Source of the DNA: Globodera rostochiensis
Taxonomy: Eukaryota > Nematoda > Chromadorea > Rhabditida > Heteroderidae
Assembly (NCBI GenBank): GCA_018350325.1
Contig: JAEVLN010000062.1
Coordinates: forward strand, 1-64,000
Reading direction: 5' to 3'
DNA: 64,000 bases
Made by a program: the position numbers and the translations under genes. This document shows positions 20,432-30,753 of the stretch, one piece after another (positions within the stretch are counted from its first letter, which is position 1; every line of letters starts with the position of its first letter). The notes beneath the pieces are model-generated. The model worked only from the letters and a program-made list of their open reading frames with translations, had not been told where the DNA came from and made no database searches.

Positions 20432-21626
20432 CAAGCTGTGACTCTTGAATCCATTCCCTCTCCGGATACCCCGCAAACTTTACGAGAATTTCTGTAGAAC
20501 CGTCTGCTCTCTTTCGCTTTCGGTACACCTTCTCGATGCGGTAACTGGTCTCTGCGTCCTTTCTTACACGAGCCAGCTCGTGCTCGTAGAAAGTACCTTT
20601 GAATTTCTCGCCTCGTTCGTCTCGAAGCTTGTACCGTACTGGGCGAACCCCTTCCAACACCGCGTCAATTGTCAAAATTTCGTCACCGTAGTTTGGCAAG
20701 TACCCCTTCTCGAACTGACCTTTCTCACGACTCATTCGCACAAATTCATCCTTGCGGAAGCGAGGTCGTCGTCGTCGTCGTTGTTGTTTATCACCACCAT
20801 CATCATCAGTGCCATAAATGCGCAACCAAACTTGCTGCGCATTTTTGAAATTCACGTCAACCGGACGCATTCCGTGCACACGCGACACGGACTTGTTGAT
20901 TCCGTCAATAATTTTCTGCACCACATCCACCCAGTTGAGCGTTTCCTTTTGTGCAAAATACCTGTACAGTCGCTGTTTCACATTCCTAATTGCCCGTTCT
21001 GCTACGGACGCTTTCACTGATGAGTGGACAGGTTCGTGCTTTGCAATGTCCTGCTGTTCAAAAAACTCCTTCAGCAGCCGATTCCGAAACTCGGTTCCCT
21101 TGTCTGAAAAGATACGATGCGGTGCCATGGGCATCTGTTCAATGAGCTGTTTGAACGCCTGAAGCATATCTTCTGCACGTTTGGTGAGCAGCGGTACAAC
21201 AAACAGCCGCTTGGAGAGTACGTCTACGGCCACAAGCAGGTAGCGATATCCTCTGTTGTGACGTGAGAGCGTCTGCAGGTCTGCCAAATCTACTTGGACA
21301 TCGGTCATGAACCCTGCAGCAACAGTTTTTGCCCTGGGAAAGCGTACGCGCCGTGGGCGAAGCAGGGTGTACGTACGATGACCTTCCAAATAGTTTTGCA
21401 CATCTTTTTTGCTGATATTAATTTTGTTTCTGTTCAATTTTTTGCGTGCCTCCCTCTGTAGACCTTCAACACCTGCAAAGGCGGACGGTGATGACAGGTC
21501 GTTGTAGAGAGGGTCAAGCGCTGCCTTAATCAATTCCACTTTTGGGGACGGAAGCGTCGTCCTGTTGCCGACGCTGATGCTTCCTTGGTGGCCGTCTCCC
21601 GCCTCCTTCTCGTTGGAGCTGTCCAT
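20427..21626 (-). CDS. int: Polinton integrase, DDE core plus chromodomain (399 aa)
   Basis: Retroviral-type integrase. After an N-terminal region with the Polinton-typical LYNDLSSPSAFAG motif and an HTH-like segment, the rve core carries catalytic D113 (VQVDLADL), D175 (SDKGTEF) and E210 (SVAERAIRN), a D-D-35-E spacing. A C-terminal SH3-like strand region follows, and a chromodomain closes the protein (YRIEKVYRKRK ... VKFAGYPEREW). It integrates the element, producing 6 bp target duplications, with chromatin targeting by the chromodomain (family knowledge). The 5' end overlaps the preceding 432-aa gene by 97 nt in another frame. The ORF is complete with all three catalytic residues. Confidence 0.95.
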   Translation of the reverse strand: MDSSNEKEAGDGHQGSISVGNRTTLPSPKVELIKAALDPLYNDLSSPSAFAGVEGLQREARKKLNRNKINISKKDVQNYLEGHRTYTLLRPRRVRFPRAKTVAAGFMTDVQVDLADLQTLSRHNRGYRYLLVAVDVLSKRLFVVPLLTKRAEDMLQAFKQLIEQMPMAPHRIFSDKGTEFRNRLLKEFFEQQDIAKHEPVHSSVKASVAERAIRNVKQRLYRYFAQKETLNWVDVVQKIIDGINKSVSRVHGMRPVDVNFKNAQQVWLRIYGTDDDGGDKQQRRRRRPRFRKDEFVRMSREKGQFEKGYLPNYGDEILTIDAVLEGVRPVRYKLRDERGEKFKGTFYEHELARVRKDAETSYRIEKVYRKRKRADGSTEILVKFAGYPEREWIQESQLV

Positions 21627-22828
21627 GAATACAAAATTGGGTCTGTCTTTAGTTTTGTTTCCAAGAGACTAGTACCTGGTGGTCCTCTGGCATGAATGCT
21701 GTGTAGGCCGGCTCTCTTCTCGATTATATATTTTATGGATTGTCGAAGATTGCTGCGCAAAATTCTACGATTGCTATTAGTATTAACGATCGTGTTAGCG
21801 TTGACGCCAAGGCGCTTAGGGTGGCGATTACAGATGGTGTAAATGCGCTCAATCTGTTGATCCATTGTCAGATCTTGCGGTGGAATTGAAAACAGCTCAA
21901 CTTCGTGCGCCTCCTGCCTACTTCTCATTTTTGGTCCTGATAGATAGGCTTCCAATTTCCGTTTTCTACTAGGTGCCGGTTTTTTCTTTTTTCTCGCCGG
22001 TTGATCATCGTCTTCATTGGTCCCTGCTTTTCTTTTGGTGGCGATTCTTCGTTCATTGTACCCTTCCATTGGCCAGGTGTCATCATCACTGTCAGGGAGA
22101 ATTAACTCGTCCGAGTTGACTGAAGGAACTGAAAGAGTCGACCCGTCTTCAAGCAGGTAAACATCGTCGTCAAAATCGTACGGTAGTGGCGCAGCAGCTG
22201 CCTCAGCGACCAAATCTCGTTCTGGTTCATTTCGTGTGGGTTGTTTCAATGCCGCGCGTTTTCTGCTGACTCGTTGTTGAAAGCGACGGGCTGCCTCCTT
22301 ATGGAGAGGTGGAGGTTCGAGAGTGTCTGCAGTAATGAGATTTCTTTTGACTTCTGTAGGGTCGGGCGCTCTGAATTTAGTAGTTTTACGCTTTATACTC
22401 TGCCGAGGGGGAGGTGAAACGGGTCTCCTGCTTTGCGGGATTTGTGCAATACGACTTGGACCTTGTGCAGGAGGCTGTGGCGTGTTCACACCACTTCTCT
22501 GGGTTTGTGGTATACTGTGTTGTCTTTGTGCAGGAGGATGTGGAATGTCCACAACCTCTGCTTCTTCTTCTCCGCCACGCTTTACCAGCAAACTTAGTCC
22601 CTTTGATAATGCCACCTTTGTCGGCTTGCTTTCATATTCCTTTCTCATATGCAAGTAGCGTCTGAGTTGCTGATTGTACCGTACATTTTTTGCTGACGGA
22701 TTTGCTCTTTCGCTTCTTGCACGCTGAAGCTCATGGCGCACCGCATCAAGGTTAATGTCACCCGTATCCGAAACAGCTGTGAGCCCTCGATAAATTTCTT
22801 CCGGAACAATGAGAAATTTGTTTGCCAT
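21530..22828 (-). CDS. unrecognised Polinton protein, VPE-type N-terminus (432 aa)
   Basis: Function unknown. It starts with an ANKFLIVPEEIYRGL motif, then a helical region, a long disordered Pro/Arg/Lys-rich middle with acidic patches, and a more ordered C-terminus (about 310-405) ending in basic residues and FRPQKWN. The intact genes at 54945-55808 and 56841-57704 have the same architecture (ANKMTMVPEAEYHALL ... KPTLW) and the same upstream neighbour, so this is a conserved gene of the virus-like lineage. Position between the hydrophobic-tail protein and the integrase suggests a virion or DNA-associated role (inference). The TATA box overlaps the stop codon of the preceding gene. Confidence 0.7.
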   Translation of the reverse strand: MANKFLIVPEEIYRGLTAVSDTGDINLDAVRHELQRARSERANPSAKNVRYNQQLRRYLHMRKEYESKPTKVALSKGLSLLVKRGGEEEAEVVDIPHPPAQRQHSIPQTQRSGVNTPQPPAQGPSRIAQIPQSRRPVSPPPRQSIKRKTTKFRAPDPTEVKRNLITADTLEPPPLHKEAARRFQQRVSRKRAALKQPTRNEPERDLVAEAAAAPLPYDFDDDVYLLEDGSTLSVPSVNSDELILPDSDDDTWPMEGYNERRIATKRKAGTNEDDDQPARKKKKPAPSRKRKLEAYLSGPKMRSRQEAHEVELFSIPPQDLTMDQQIERIYTICNRHPKRLGVNANTIVNTNSNRRILRSNLRQSIKYIIEKRAGLHSIHARGPPGTSLLETKLKTDPILYSWTAPTRRRRETATKEASASATGRRFRPQKWN

Positions 22829-22871
22829 TTTTTATTTTTTTTCAAATGAATGCCATTTTGCGAGATGGGTA

Positions 22872-22880
22872 CCTTTTATT
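22872..22880 (-). promoter_or_regulatory. TATA-like box overlapping upstream stop codon
   Basis: AATAAAAGG; its TAA is the stop codon of the small gene at 22876-23283, about 45 bp before the next start. Confidence 0.5.
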
Positions 22881-23283
22881 CTTTTCCTGTTGAGGAAATT
22901 GCCGAGCTCACCAGAGATGTCAAGATAGGTGTTAGAAGAGCTGCAAACAATCCCGGTAATCCGGCGCCTTTTTGAACAATGACACGCTTTGCACCTCGTT
23001 CACTTCTTGCCCTACTCATACGGCGTACAAAATCAGCGTACGGCATTAGGCGCTTTTTCTGACGGGTTGTTAGAGTGAAGCGTGTAGCCACAATGTTTAA
23101 GCAGATCTCGACCAATGATAACAGCTGCTCGGCATTTGCATTCCGCAACATCTTCGTACGCTTCTTTGCAGACCTTGTCCTTGCAAGTCCGCACAGAAAT
23201 TTGGAGTTTTCACAAACCAGCGAACTGATTTTCGTTGATGACGATGATGATGATGAAAATTGTTTTTTACAGGTGTCCTCCAT
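22876..23283 (-). CDS. small protein with Gly/hydrophobic tail, pX-like (135 aa)
   Basis: I chose the ATG at 23283, which overlaps the last codons of the ATPase gene, rather than the longer open frame. Order: Ser run, a basic region, a conserved block (LLSLVEICLNIVATRFTLTT then RQKKRLM), a basic RSERGAK stretch, and a Gly-containing hydrophobic tail (GLPGLFAALLTPILTSL). This arrangement recurs in metazoan Polintons and in the frameshifted copies at 54602 and 58048 here. It resembles small basic core or membrane-active virion proteins (inference). Confidence 0.7.
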   Translation of the reverse strand: MEDTCKKQFSSSSSSSTKISSLVCENSKFLCGLARTRSAKKRTKMLRNANAEQLLSLVEICLNIVATRFTLTTRQKKRLMPYADFVRRMSRARSERGAKRVIVQKGAGLPGLFAALLTPILTSLVSSAISSTGKE

Positions 23284-23935
23284 TTTTAGGAATGAAAATA
23301 ACGCGCTGATCGTCTTCTTTAAATATGCCAGTGCGCAGGCGTAACACCGGGTCTGAAGACGCACTCATGTCAATTACCAGGTATCCGTAAGGCTGACTGG
23401 TCGCTTGACGATATGCGTCAAGGAAGAAGTCGAGTTGCCTTGGGAAGAGTTGTACACCAAGATTGCGTACAGCAAGCACAGAGTTCGGTGAGCGCATCAG
23501 CACCACATACTGCGCATTTTGACGAGCGACCTTGATTTTCCGTTCAAACAAATTCTGTGTCACAAAAACAATCGCAAAGTTTTGGTGATGAGATTTTTTG
23601 GTGAACAATTCTGACAGGTATTTTTCGTCGATGGACATCAGCAGATCATCGAGGATAAGGAGAAGAGGTTTTGTCTGCCTACGAATCAGTTCTTCCGGAG
23701 GAACACCAGCATACACGGATATTCCGGCCTTCTGTAGAACCGGCACAATGGTGCTCATCTCGCCGAAGCAATAGAGAATTGACGCAGGAGTGGGGTCGAT
23801 AAGCTCTCTGTACTCTGCCACAAGGTTGAGCAAAAAGGTACTTTTTCCTGACAATGAGGGACCCGAGATGATCATACCAAAGGGTAGTTTGAATTTTAGA
23901 TCTTGATCGGAGAAAGACGAAGTGTTACTAATCAT
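23267..23935 (-). CDS. genome-packaging ATPase, FtsK/HerA (A32-like) type (222 aa)
   Basis: Walker A GPSLSGKST at residues 25-33, Walker B LLLILDD ending at D96-D97, and a downstream FVTQNLF sensor-type Gln motif place it with the A32/HerA packaging ATPases of Polintons and large DNA viruses. It would drive DNA translocation into capsids (family knowledge). Length is normal for the compact Polinton form. The stop overlaps the start of the next gene by 17 nt, indicating a compact gene arrangement. Confidence 0.93.
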   Translation of the reverse strand: MISNTSSFSDQDLKFKLPFGMIISGPSLSGKSTFLLNLVAEYRELIDPTPASILYCFGEMSTIVPVLQKAGISVYAGVPPEELIRRQTKPLLLILDDLLMSIDEKYLSELFTKKSHHQNFAIVFVTQNLFERKIKVARQNAQYVVLMRSPNSVLAVRNLGVQLFPRQLDFFLDAYRQATSQPYGYLVIDMSASSDPVLRLRTGIFKEDDQRVIFIPKNGGHL

Positions 23936-24009
23936 ATTTATTTTGTACGAGTATGAAAATGTGTGTGTGTGAACAACAATGAATTGATCATTTAAATAGT
24001 CTTACACAA

Positions 24010-24936
24010 TTACAAAGATGTGCGCAAATTGATATTTTGAGGCTGCTCAATGGTTTTCACCGCTGCTTCCTCTTCCTCCTCCGCTTCTACGCTGGGCTTT
24101 CTCTTTTCCAGTTTCTTTTTCTTCGTCACCTTTGGCTCAGCCGTTTGTGGTGACGCTGCTTGAGTCTGAGAAGGAAGAAAAGTGGTAGCCGCTGACATTG
24201 CATCCACAAAGCCTTGCATCTCAACCTGCTGCTGTGGTTGTTGTTCGATATGTTGTTGCGGTTGTTGCGAAGGTAGGAGCGTGGCTGCTGCAGACATTGT
24301 GTTGACCAGTTCATCGAGTTGCTGCGCCGTAAAAGTGGTCCCCGCTACCTGTTGCTGCTGTTGTTCAGCTGGAAGGAATGTGGAAACATCCATTAAAGTG
24401 TTTCCAAAGTCCTGAAGCTGTTGCTGCTGCTGCTGCTGCTGCTGTCGGTGATCCGCTTCTTGTGCAGGGTGTGCGGGTGCCAATGTAATATTTAGGGGTG
24501 AGGGTGAATTATCCACCAGCATGGACTGCTGCTCCACACTCTTGGGCTCAGGCGGTACAGCAAGCTGTACTGCAACAGGTGAGCAAACCGTCGGGGCGTG
24601 CTGTGCTTGAACATGCTCCACATCAAACGCCCTCCCCTTGTTCTTGATTTTGAAGAAGGTGTGCCCCGGAAGATCGTAGACAAAGTCGAATGGCACAAAT
24701 GCTGGTCCGTTGATGCGCGAGCACCAAACGGTCACACCTTCCTTTGTCACCATGTAATCCATGTCCCCCTCCGTAGACTTACAGTGACGACATTTTCCGG
24801 GAATGTCAAATGGGATGACCCTCGGGGTTGATAGGCGTTCGCTGGCCACCGTTATAGAGTTGGATGTGATAGAAAAGTTAACGCTGGGTATGATCGAGTC
24901 AAAGAGGGAACGCTTGTCGTTAATATTAAAAGCCAT
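24010..24936 (-). CDS. polyQ protein with Cys-rich N-terminal domain (308 aa)
   Basis: I chose the ATG at 24936, 16 codons inside the frame, because it follows a TATA box by about 55 bp. The N-terminal ~110 residues look folded, with a KCRHCKS pair and a later single Cys (VWCSR) that could bind zinc. The remainder is low complexity: several Gln-rich tracts with repeated LP(S/A)(Q/E)QQ and MSAAT(T/L)LPSQ modules, then a Lys/Glu-rich end. No family recognised. It lies directly upstream of the ATPase on the same strand. Confidence 0.65.
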   Translation of the reverse strand: MAFNINDKRSLFDSIIPSVNFSITSNSITVASERLSTPRVIPFDIPGKCRHCKSTEGDMDYMVTKEGVTVWCSRINGPAFVPFDFVYDLPGHTFFKIKNKGRAFDVEHVQAQHAPTVCSPVAVQLAVPPEPKSVEQQSMLVDNSPSPLNITLAPAHPAQEADHRQQQQQQQQQLQDFGNTLMDVSTFLPAEQQQQQVAGTTFTAQQLDELVNTMSAAATLLPSQQPQQHIEQQPQQQVEMQGFVDAMSAATTFLPSQTQAASPQTAEPKVTKKKKLEKRKPSVEAEEEEEAAVKTIEQPQNINLRTSL

Positions 24937-24990
24937 TTGTGTATATTTTTTAAGTAAAATAATAAATGGTGAAACGGTTAACAATTACCA

Positions 24991-24999
24991 CCTTTTATA
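24991..24999 (-). promoter_or_regulatory. TATA box of polyQ gene
   Basis: TATAAAAGG about 55 bp upstream of the start. Confidence 0.6.
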
Positions 25000-25302
25000 C
25001 TCGACTAGTCTTAGATCAAAGAGACCCGACAGCTTTCGAAAGAAGACGCCGACAAACAGAGAATGATTGTTTGACAACACTAATCCTTGGCCAGTGCTGT
25101 GTCAAAACAAAACAAACAAGCACCCAACCTTCCAAGTCAAAAATTCCCTCTCCCTTCCCTCCGACAAAATCATCATATAAACCAGCCAAACTTCAGTGTT
25201 TGATTTATTTTAGAGAAAAAAATATTGAAATTGAAATTAAAAAATATATATTTTGTGTAAATAGAAATGAGCAATTTTAATGTCTCAAAAAATTTTCCTC
25301 GC

Positions 25303-26092
25303 TCAAAACTCTTCGTCGTCTTCTTCTTGAATGTCCTCGAGTTGCTTCGTCGCAACGCAATCGTTCACAACCTCGATCTGAACAGGCTGTGCGGCGTGTT
25401 CGGCAAGTGCCCATTGACGGTTGAGCTGTGAAAACAAAAAGATAATAATCAATGTATAATTTCTAACCGTCACTACTATACCTGCTGATGAAATGAGAGT
25501 TCCAAACACATGCCAACGGCTGCTGGGCGAGAATTGACCGCCAAGGGCGCAGGAAATGCTTGGATGAAAGGCGGACGCCTCACACTGTTGAGCTCTGAAT
25601 TTAATGCAATTAAATTTAATAAAAGTAAAAAATTGTCAAAAAAATGAGCACATACCGACTCCATGTACGGATCCATGATGCGAACGCTGACGGCGGTGGT
25701 GACTGTACCCATTGGAGCTGGCACGCTTTGCCAAATGGTCACGGACAGACTTAGCCATTGTGATGATCTGTAATAAAAGAAAGTTAGTTAATTTTAAATG
25801 TGGAACAAAATTATTTTACTTGCAACAACAAAATTGCCAAAAGGAGACAGATGATGGTGGTCCAAAAAAGGAGAGGAAATGCTGCCGGTGGTGAAGGAGT
25901 AATTGGCGAGATAATTGCTGACGCTGTTGTTGTTGTTGTTGTTACTGTTTCGGGTGGTCCTTCGCGCAGAAATTCCGTCAAATTTTTAATGTCTTCATGC
26001 AGACAAAGTATCGGAAGACGATAAAACTGCGGTCTCAAACATTTCAAATTTTCAGGGCATTGGGTACAGTTGGAAATTTCAACCCATTCCAT
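25303..26092 (-). CDS. four-exon single-pass membrane protein (206 aa)
   Basis: Exons 25820-26092, 25656-25767, 25482-25594 and 25303-25425 have canonical ends and compatible phases (0,1,0). The first exon encodes a short region with CTQCPENLKC and further Cys, a Thr run, and a hydrophobic span at about residues 72-94 (LLFWTTIICLLLAILLL). The later exons give a His/Arg/Ser-rich juxtamembrane stretch and an acidic tail ending DDEEF. No signal peptide is evident, and a longer upstream frame exists without ATG. Not recognised. It is the outermost gene on the right side of the Polinton. Confidence 0.62.
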
Positions 26093-26574
26093 TTTTATTG
26101 CGGGAGGAATATTCTTTTTTCGATTTTGTGCAGATTGGAAAATGACCCAGAGAACTGCTTCAGGCGCTACAATCACTATTCATACCCTCCCCCTCCCCCG
26201 CTTTTCCCTTTCCCCCTATTCTTCATTGAATACAATAGAATTTGGCCAACTCTCTGAAAGAGCTTTATCAATGGCCAAATCGCCAAAAATTATGGTCTCT
26301 CAACAATTCGGCTATTAAATGGATTGCGAAGGACTGGGGTAATGCTAAATAAAAGTGACCGCTCCATTCCTTCATATCCCCGCAAGGGAGAGAACCCTTT
26401 CTGACTGGAAAATCAATGCCAATGGCTGTGGATGGGGTGGGATGGCCAACCGAAAGATAGGACGGACGACGAAAATAGAATGAATGCCCTCGCGATGGGA
26501 TGGGGGTGGACAAATCAATGCTCACCCCACACCCAAACCCTTAGGTACAGCCCTGGAAAAAAACCGAAATAGGT
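26093..26574. other. spacer between last gene and right TIR
   Basis: Pyrimidine-rich and GC-moderate, with GATGGGATGGGG-type motifs that resemble TIR subrepeats towards its right end. No gene. Confidence 0.6.
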
Positions 26575-27032
26575 AGGTCCGCGATGGGATGGGGATGAAC
26601 AGCAAAGTACAAAGTTCACTACCCCTCTCCTCCCCTCCCCATCCCTCCACCCAAAACCTTTTGGATGGTTTACCCCGAAACCCCTTGAACCTTTCTCCCG
26701 AAACCTTCACGAAGGGATAATGGTTTACTCCCGAACCCTTATCCCAGAGGGCTTAACCCGAAACCCTTACCACAAACCCTTTGGTTCAAAAACCAATTCA
26801 ACAGGTTCGCGATGAAATGGGAATAGACCCTTCACAGGTCAACGATGGGATGGGACTCAATGGTACTCATAAGGCCCACGATGGGATGAGGGTTCACCCC
26901 CGAACCCTTATCCCAAACCCTTTGGTTCAAAAACCAACTCAATAGGTCCGCGAGAGGACGGGACTCAATGGGACTCAATAGGCCCGCGATGGGACGGGAC
27001 TCCCGCGAGGGGGGGGGGTGGCTTTCACTACT
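26575..27032 (-). repeat. Polinton right terminal inverted repeat
   Basis: Inverted counterpart of 3277-3745, ending GGCTTTCACTACT. The next base begins GPCR exon sequence. Confidence 0.88.
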
Positions 27033-27908
27033 TGCGTAACATAAAAATTCGCCACAATATATTATAAAGGCGGAAATATTAGTGAAATTTTGATTTTCGG
27101 GTTGTTGGTTGGGGTCGCCAAGTATGCACATCACTGGCCTAATAAATTATTTTTAAATTAATTTTTGCAAAAATCCTAACTTTTCCCAATTCGATGAGCT
27201 TCCAATATAGGCGCTGAGCCCATTTATTATTGACCTGATGCAACAAATGCTAATGGAAAATTTAAAAGTGACGTATTTTCCATTTGCTTTATACCTTAAA
27301 CATATTTAATTTACAATTAATAATAGCTTTATCACCATATTGGAAAGATAACTCTGATCAGACGGTCGAGTCCAATGCATATCTGAAGCGTCAAAGCAAT
27401 TGCTGTGCCAATTAGGGGAACAATTTGAATATAAAAGCACGCCCGCAGTGTGATGTAATTAAATCCAAACACAAAAATGACAAATTTGACGCAATTTCCA
27501 AAAAGGAGAAATGAGGCAAAAAATGCATACAAAGCGATCAGAATCATGCAAGGCGAATGGAGTGATCTGATCGGATAAGCGTTAACACTTTTTGCAATTC
27601 TGATCGAAATACGCCAGAAAATTTCAAACTTTGGCATTTTGTTTTTCATAAACACTTCGGTTCTAATAAGGGCATTTCCAAAGCCTTGCTGGCTTAGACT
27701 CGAATTTTTTTTTACTTTGTTTTAATGGTCACATAGACGAGAGACGAGTTTAGGCCAATTCCGACACAACAAATCATAGCAACGATTCCGTTTGTAATAA
27801 TTTCAATGGGAACAAAACCTTTGTTCTTGTAAAGATCGTAAAGCTTAAAAATAGAAATTTCAATTAATTAAACAAATAATAATTAACCGGATCAACGGAT
27901 GATGCCAT
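27033..27908 (-). pseudogene. GPCR gene truncated by the Polinton (copy 1)
   Basis: Corresponds to exons 1-5 of the intact receptor genes downstream: start at 27908, the 128 nt and 231 nt exons, the TM4 exon, and part of exon 5. Exon 5 is cut after the codons for FLCYA, exactly where the Polinton terminus begins, so TM5 (part), TM6 and TM7 are lost. The DRLIGV motif after TM3 reads DRLIRV here. The missing 3' exons are not on the other side of the Polinton. Confidence 0.85.
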
Positions 27909-28254
27909 TGTAATTGAGATTTATTATGCTTAATGTATAATCTAAATAAACTTTCCAAACAAATAAGGATTTTGAATTAATGGCTACATTTTTACTATTA
28001 TTTGTTTGCCCTTGACAAACACGCCTACACAGTTGCTATGTCAGAATCATTTGCATTCTATTAGACTATAATTAAATAAACCTTTAATTAGTGCTATGAT
28101 GAAAAACATATTTTTCTGAATGCTCTAATTTAAATTGTTTATCCGTTGAATAAATTGAATCATTAAATTTGTTTCAAAATTCTAGTCCGGGTGTATTACC
28201 CGGATTATCCGGCTCCCGATTCGGTCCGATTTCTTGAATCCGGACGGCTGCCAG

Positions 28255-29548
28255 TATGAGCATACCATCGTCCGTTTTTTCGAATTAAAAGAACTACATC
28301 AATTCCTGGCATGGGTGCATTTTCCCCTTTGATGATTGATGGCTCTTTATAGTCAGCGAATCATATCGAAAACTGATTTCTGCCCATTCTGAAACCCCGA
28401 ATTTCTGCAATAAATGGACAAAGAGCGAAAACCCAAACTGGAAAATATGGATCATATGGTCCAGAGGCAAAACGGAACAAATTATATATTGCATTCAACT
28501 CCCCTTGGTCTGCAATGTAAGAATCAGGAAAAAAATTTTGCGGCAACCATTCTCCGAAGAGTTACAGACCCGGGACTGAAGTGTCGTTTGACTGGAGTTT
28601 CGACTGATTAAAAAATGGCCAAAATCACTCATATAGGCTTTTATAATCACGAATCGAACTTGAATGTTACTTATGCGCGCATGGGGAAGTCAAAAGGTGG
28701 GTGTGTGAAAAGCTATTTTCATCAACGGCTAAGTTAATCTGTTAATATTACTAATATTAATAGTTATCTTACTTTTGACTATCCCTTAATTCGCCACCCT
28801 TGCCGGGGTCCTGTGCACTGTTCTCTCCGGTTCACAGTTGTCTACTGGGAAAGGCCTTCATTTTAAGAATTGGTACTGAAGTGTATCTATTTTACAATTT
28901 TGTCTTAATTTTCAAAATTTTAAACTGTTTCAAAAACCGTTTTAAATGATCAATTTTGATTTTCTATCAACTAATTCCTAATTTTGAAAGCCTATATGAG
29001 TGATTTTGTCCTTTTTTCCGGATCCTTACATTGCAGACCGAGGGGAGTCGAATGATATATAATTTGTTCCGTTTTGCCTCTGGACCATATGATCCATATT
29101 TACCCCCCAAACTTTCAGGACAACGTTATTGGTGAAAAGCGGGCCGCTACGCGGCCTTTCTTAATTACTTGAAAATGTGGCCAATTCAAAAATTTCGGGT
29201 TTTAAAATTTTGGTTGAAAATCTCTTAACAAATCGAGTCAAAATTTTCTCGGCGGCAGCTATCAGCACCGCTGACCCTTTCGCATCAGGTGGTTTCGACA
29301 GTAGTTGATTTTGACAGTGAGTGATTTCGACAGTGAATTCCAAATAAATGTTTCGAACTTGTTAGACATTTCGAATTTTCAACTTCTAAATGCTTTTTAG
29401 ACCTGTACGTTATCCGTTTTGCTAAAAAATGCATTTTTAGGCTTGCCTCGAAAATTACAGATTTTTTGAATTGTTCGAATTTTTACTTTTTCAGAGATTT
29501 TATATCATTTACGTGGGTCGAAATGCCTAAAAATACGAATTTTTAGAC
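28255..29548. repeat. unit-1-specific segment with inverted repeats
   Basis: Found only in the first unit. The stretch around 28437-28640 (ATGGATCATATGGTCCAGAG) recurs inverted at about 28991-29104, with the shared CACTCATATAGG, so it can fold back. This may be a small mobile element or its remnant. No gene. Confidence 0.6.
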
Positions 29549-29698
29549 TTCTTGGAAACCGGGACTAAATGTACACCCCTAATGATGGCATCATCGAGCG
29601 ACAATTTCAACTTTTTTACTTAGGTCAACAGTATAGTCAGATGGCCTAGTGGTTTGTCGTTTTCCCACCCTAGCATTTTACTTTACGAACACACAAAC

Positions 29699-30378
29699 CA
29701 GGGATGGGCGGAATTCCGATTTCCGACATTTTTGGGGTGGAATTCCGAGTTCCGATTTCCGAAATTTGGAGCAAAAAGTCGGAAATTTTCGGAAAAATCG
29801 ATATTTTTTGGACCAAATCTCTTAACAAATTTAGCTAAAAAGTTCAAAATTTCTCCCGGCGGCGCCTATCGGCACTGCCGGGCCCCCGCAGCTCCCTAGT
29901 GCGTTTGGTCCGGGATTAACCTCAATAAAAATTAAACCCCTAAAAGTGAATTTTGAGCGAGATTTACATTGATGGTGGTTTAGTGGTGAGTGGTTGGGAG
30001 TTGAGTTATAGGTTTGGTTCAGATCTCTGATGTGTAAATGATTTTCCCGATCTGTTAACATCTATATGCTGATTTGTGATGGAACAATTTTTAAAACTTT
30101 TTAAATTTGTCCCAATTAAAAAGCTTTTGATGACAATTTTGAAATTTAACTTTTTTTTAGCACGATTTACAAAAATTATTTTGTTGAGCGGGAAGAGGGA
30201 GGTATCGGCGGTGCCGATAGGCGCCGCCGAGAAAATTTTTTGAAAATAGGCCAATTTTGTTAAAAAATTTTTTCCGATTTCCGACTTTTTTGGGGTCGGA
30301 ATTCCGATTTCCGAAATTTTTTTAGGCCTCGGTATTCCGATTTCCGAAATTTTCTGAGGCCGTCGGCGCCCATCCCTG
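29699..30378. mobile_element. hAT-like non-autonomous element (680 bp), copy 1
   Basis: Ends CAGGGATGGGCG / CGCCCATCCCTG are inverted repeats, and ACACAAAC flanks both sides as a perfect 8 bp target duplication (29691-29698, 30379-30386), as in hAT transposons. The interior is built from CGGAATTCCGATTTCCGA repeats and two oppositely oriented GC-rich hairpins. No transposase. Confidence 0.88.
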
Positions 30379-30540
30379 ACACAAACCACCAGTGCGCAGA
30401 TAACCCCGACTTTTTTAGAGACATTTTAACTCGCGGATCTTGAATTCATTCAAAAGGCACTTTAGTGCACTCGCGACAAAAACCAGTTTTAAAAAGCAAT
30501 GTTTGAATTCACAGGTAAATTAGTTTTTAATAATTATAAA

Positions 30541-30622
30541 TTAATTGTTCAAATATTGGACAGCTGTAAATTGTTGTTCTTGATGACCGAATTGTGTGCG
30601 AAATGCTTTGTGATATTGGCCG
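30541..30622 (-). CDS. duplicate (alternative) last exon of GPCR
   Basis: About 130 bp beyond the normal stop, a second exon starts after TTTGAG in the same phase and encodes GQYHKAFRTQFGHQEQQ... before its own stop. It is clearly paralogous to the regular last exon (AQYRSAFRTLFGHQ). It is present in each unit (also near 35360-35441 and 40181-40262) and could give an alternative cytosolic tail. Confidence 0.6.
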
Positions 30623-30753
30623 CTCAAATTAGGCATAAATAAATTTAAATTTAAATTCAATATTTATATTCATGATCAGTGGGTAAAAAGACCAATAGAA
30701 ATGCATTTTAATAACCAATCGCGTCTTTAAATAAATATCCATGCTTTTGATTG

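Larger units (their letters stand above)
3277..27032. mobile_element. Maverick/Polinton virus-like DNA transposon, 23.8 kb
   Basis: Bounded by inverted repeats that begin AGTAGTGAAAGCC at both ends, matching the AG-starting termini of Polintons. Inside lie the diagnostic Polinton genes: retroviral-type integrase, protein-primed DNA polymerase B, FtsK/HerA-type ATPase, adenain-like cysteine protease, and capsid-like proteins. Core genes run on the minus strand; chromodomain and PAZ genes run on the plus strand. The right junction falls inside exon 5 of a GPCR gene (next bases TGCGTA), but the left flank has GTTATG, so no matching 6 bp target duplication is seen. The left flank has therefore probably been rearranged since insertion. 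All core genes except the polymerase are open, which suggests a fairly young copy. Confidence 0.92.

Noticed and set aside
24182..24415. Cys-rich 77-aa plus-strand ORF
   Set aside because: Antisense of polyQ codons (CAG/CAA complement reads as Cys/Cys/Leu), not a cysteine-rich peptide gene.
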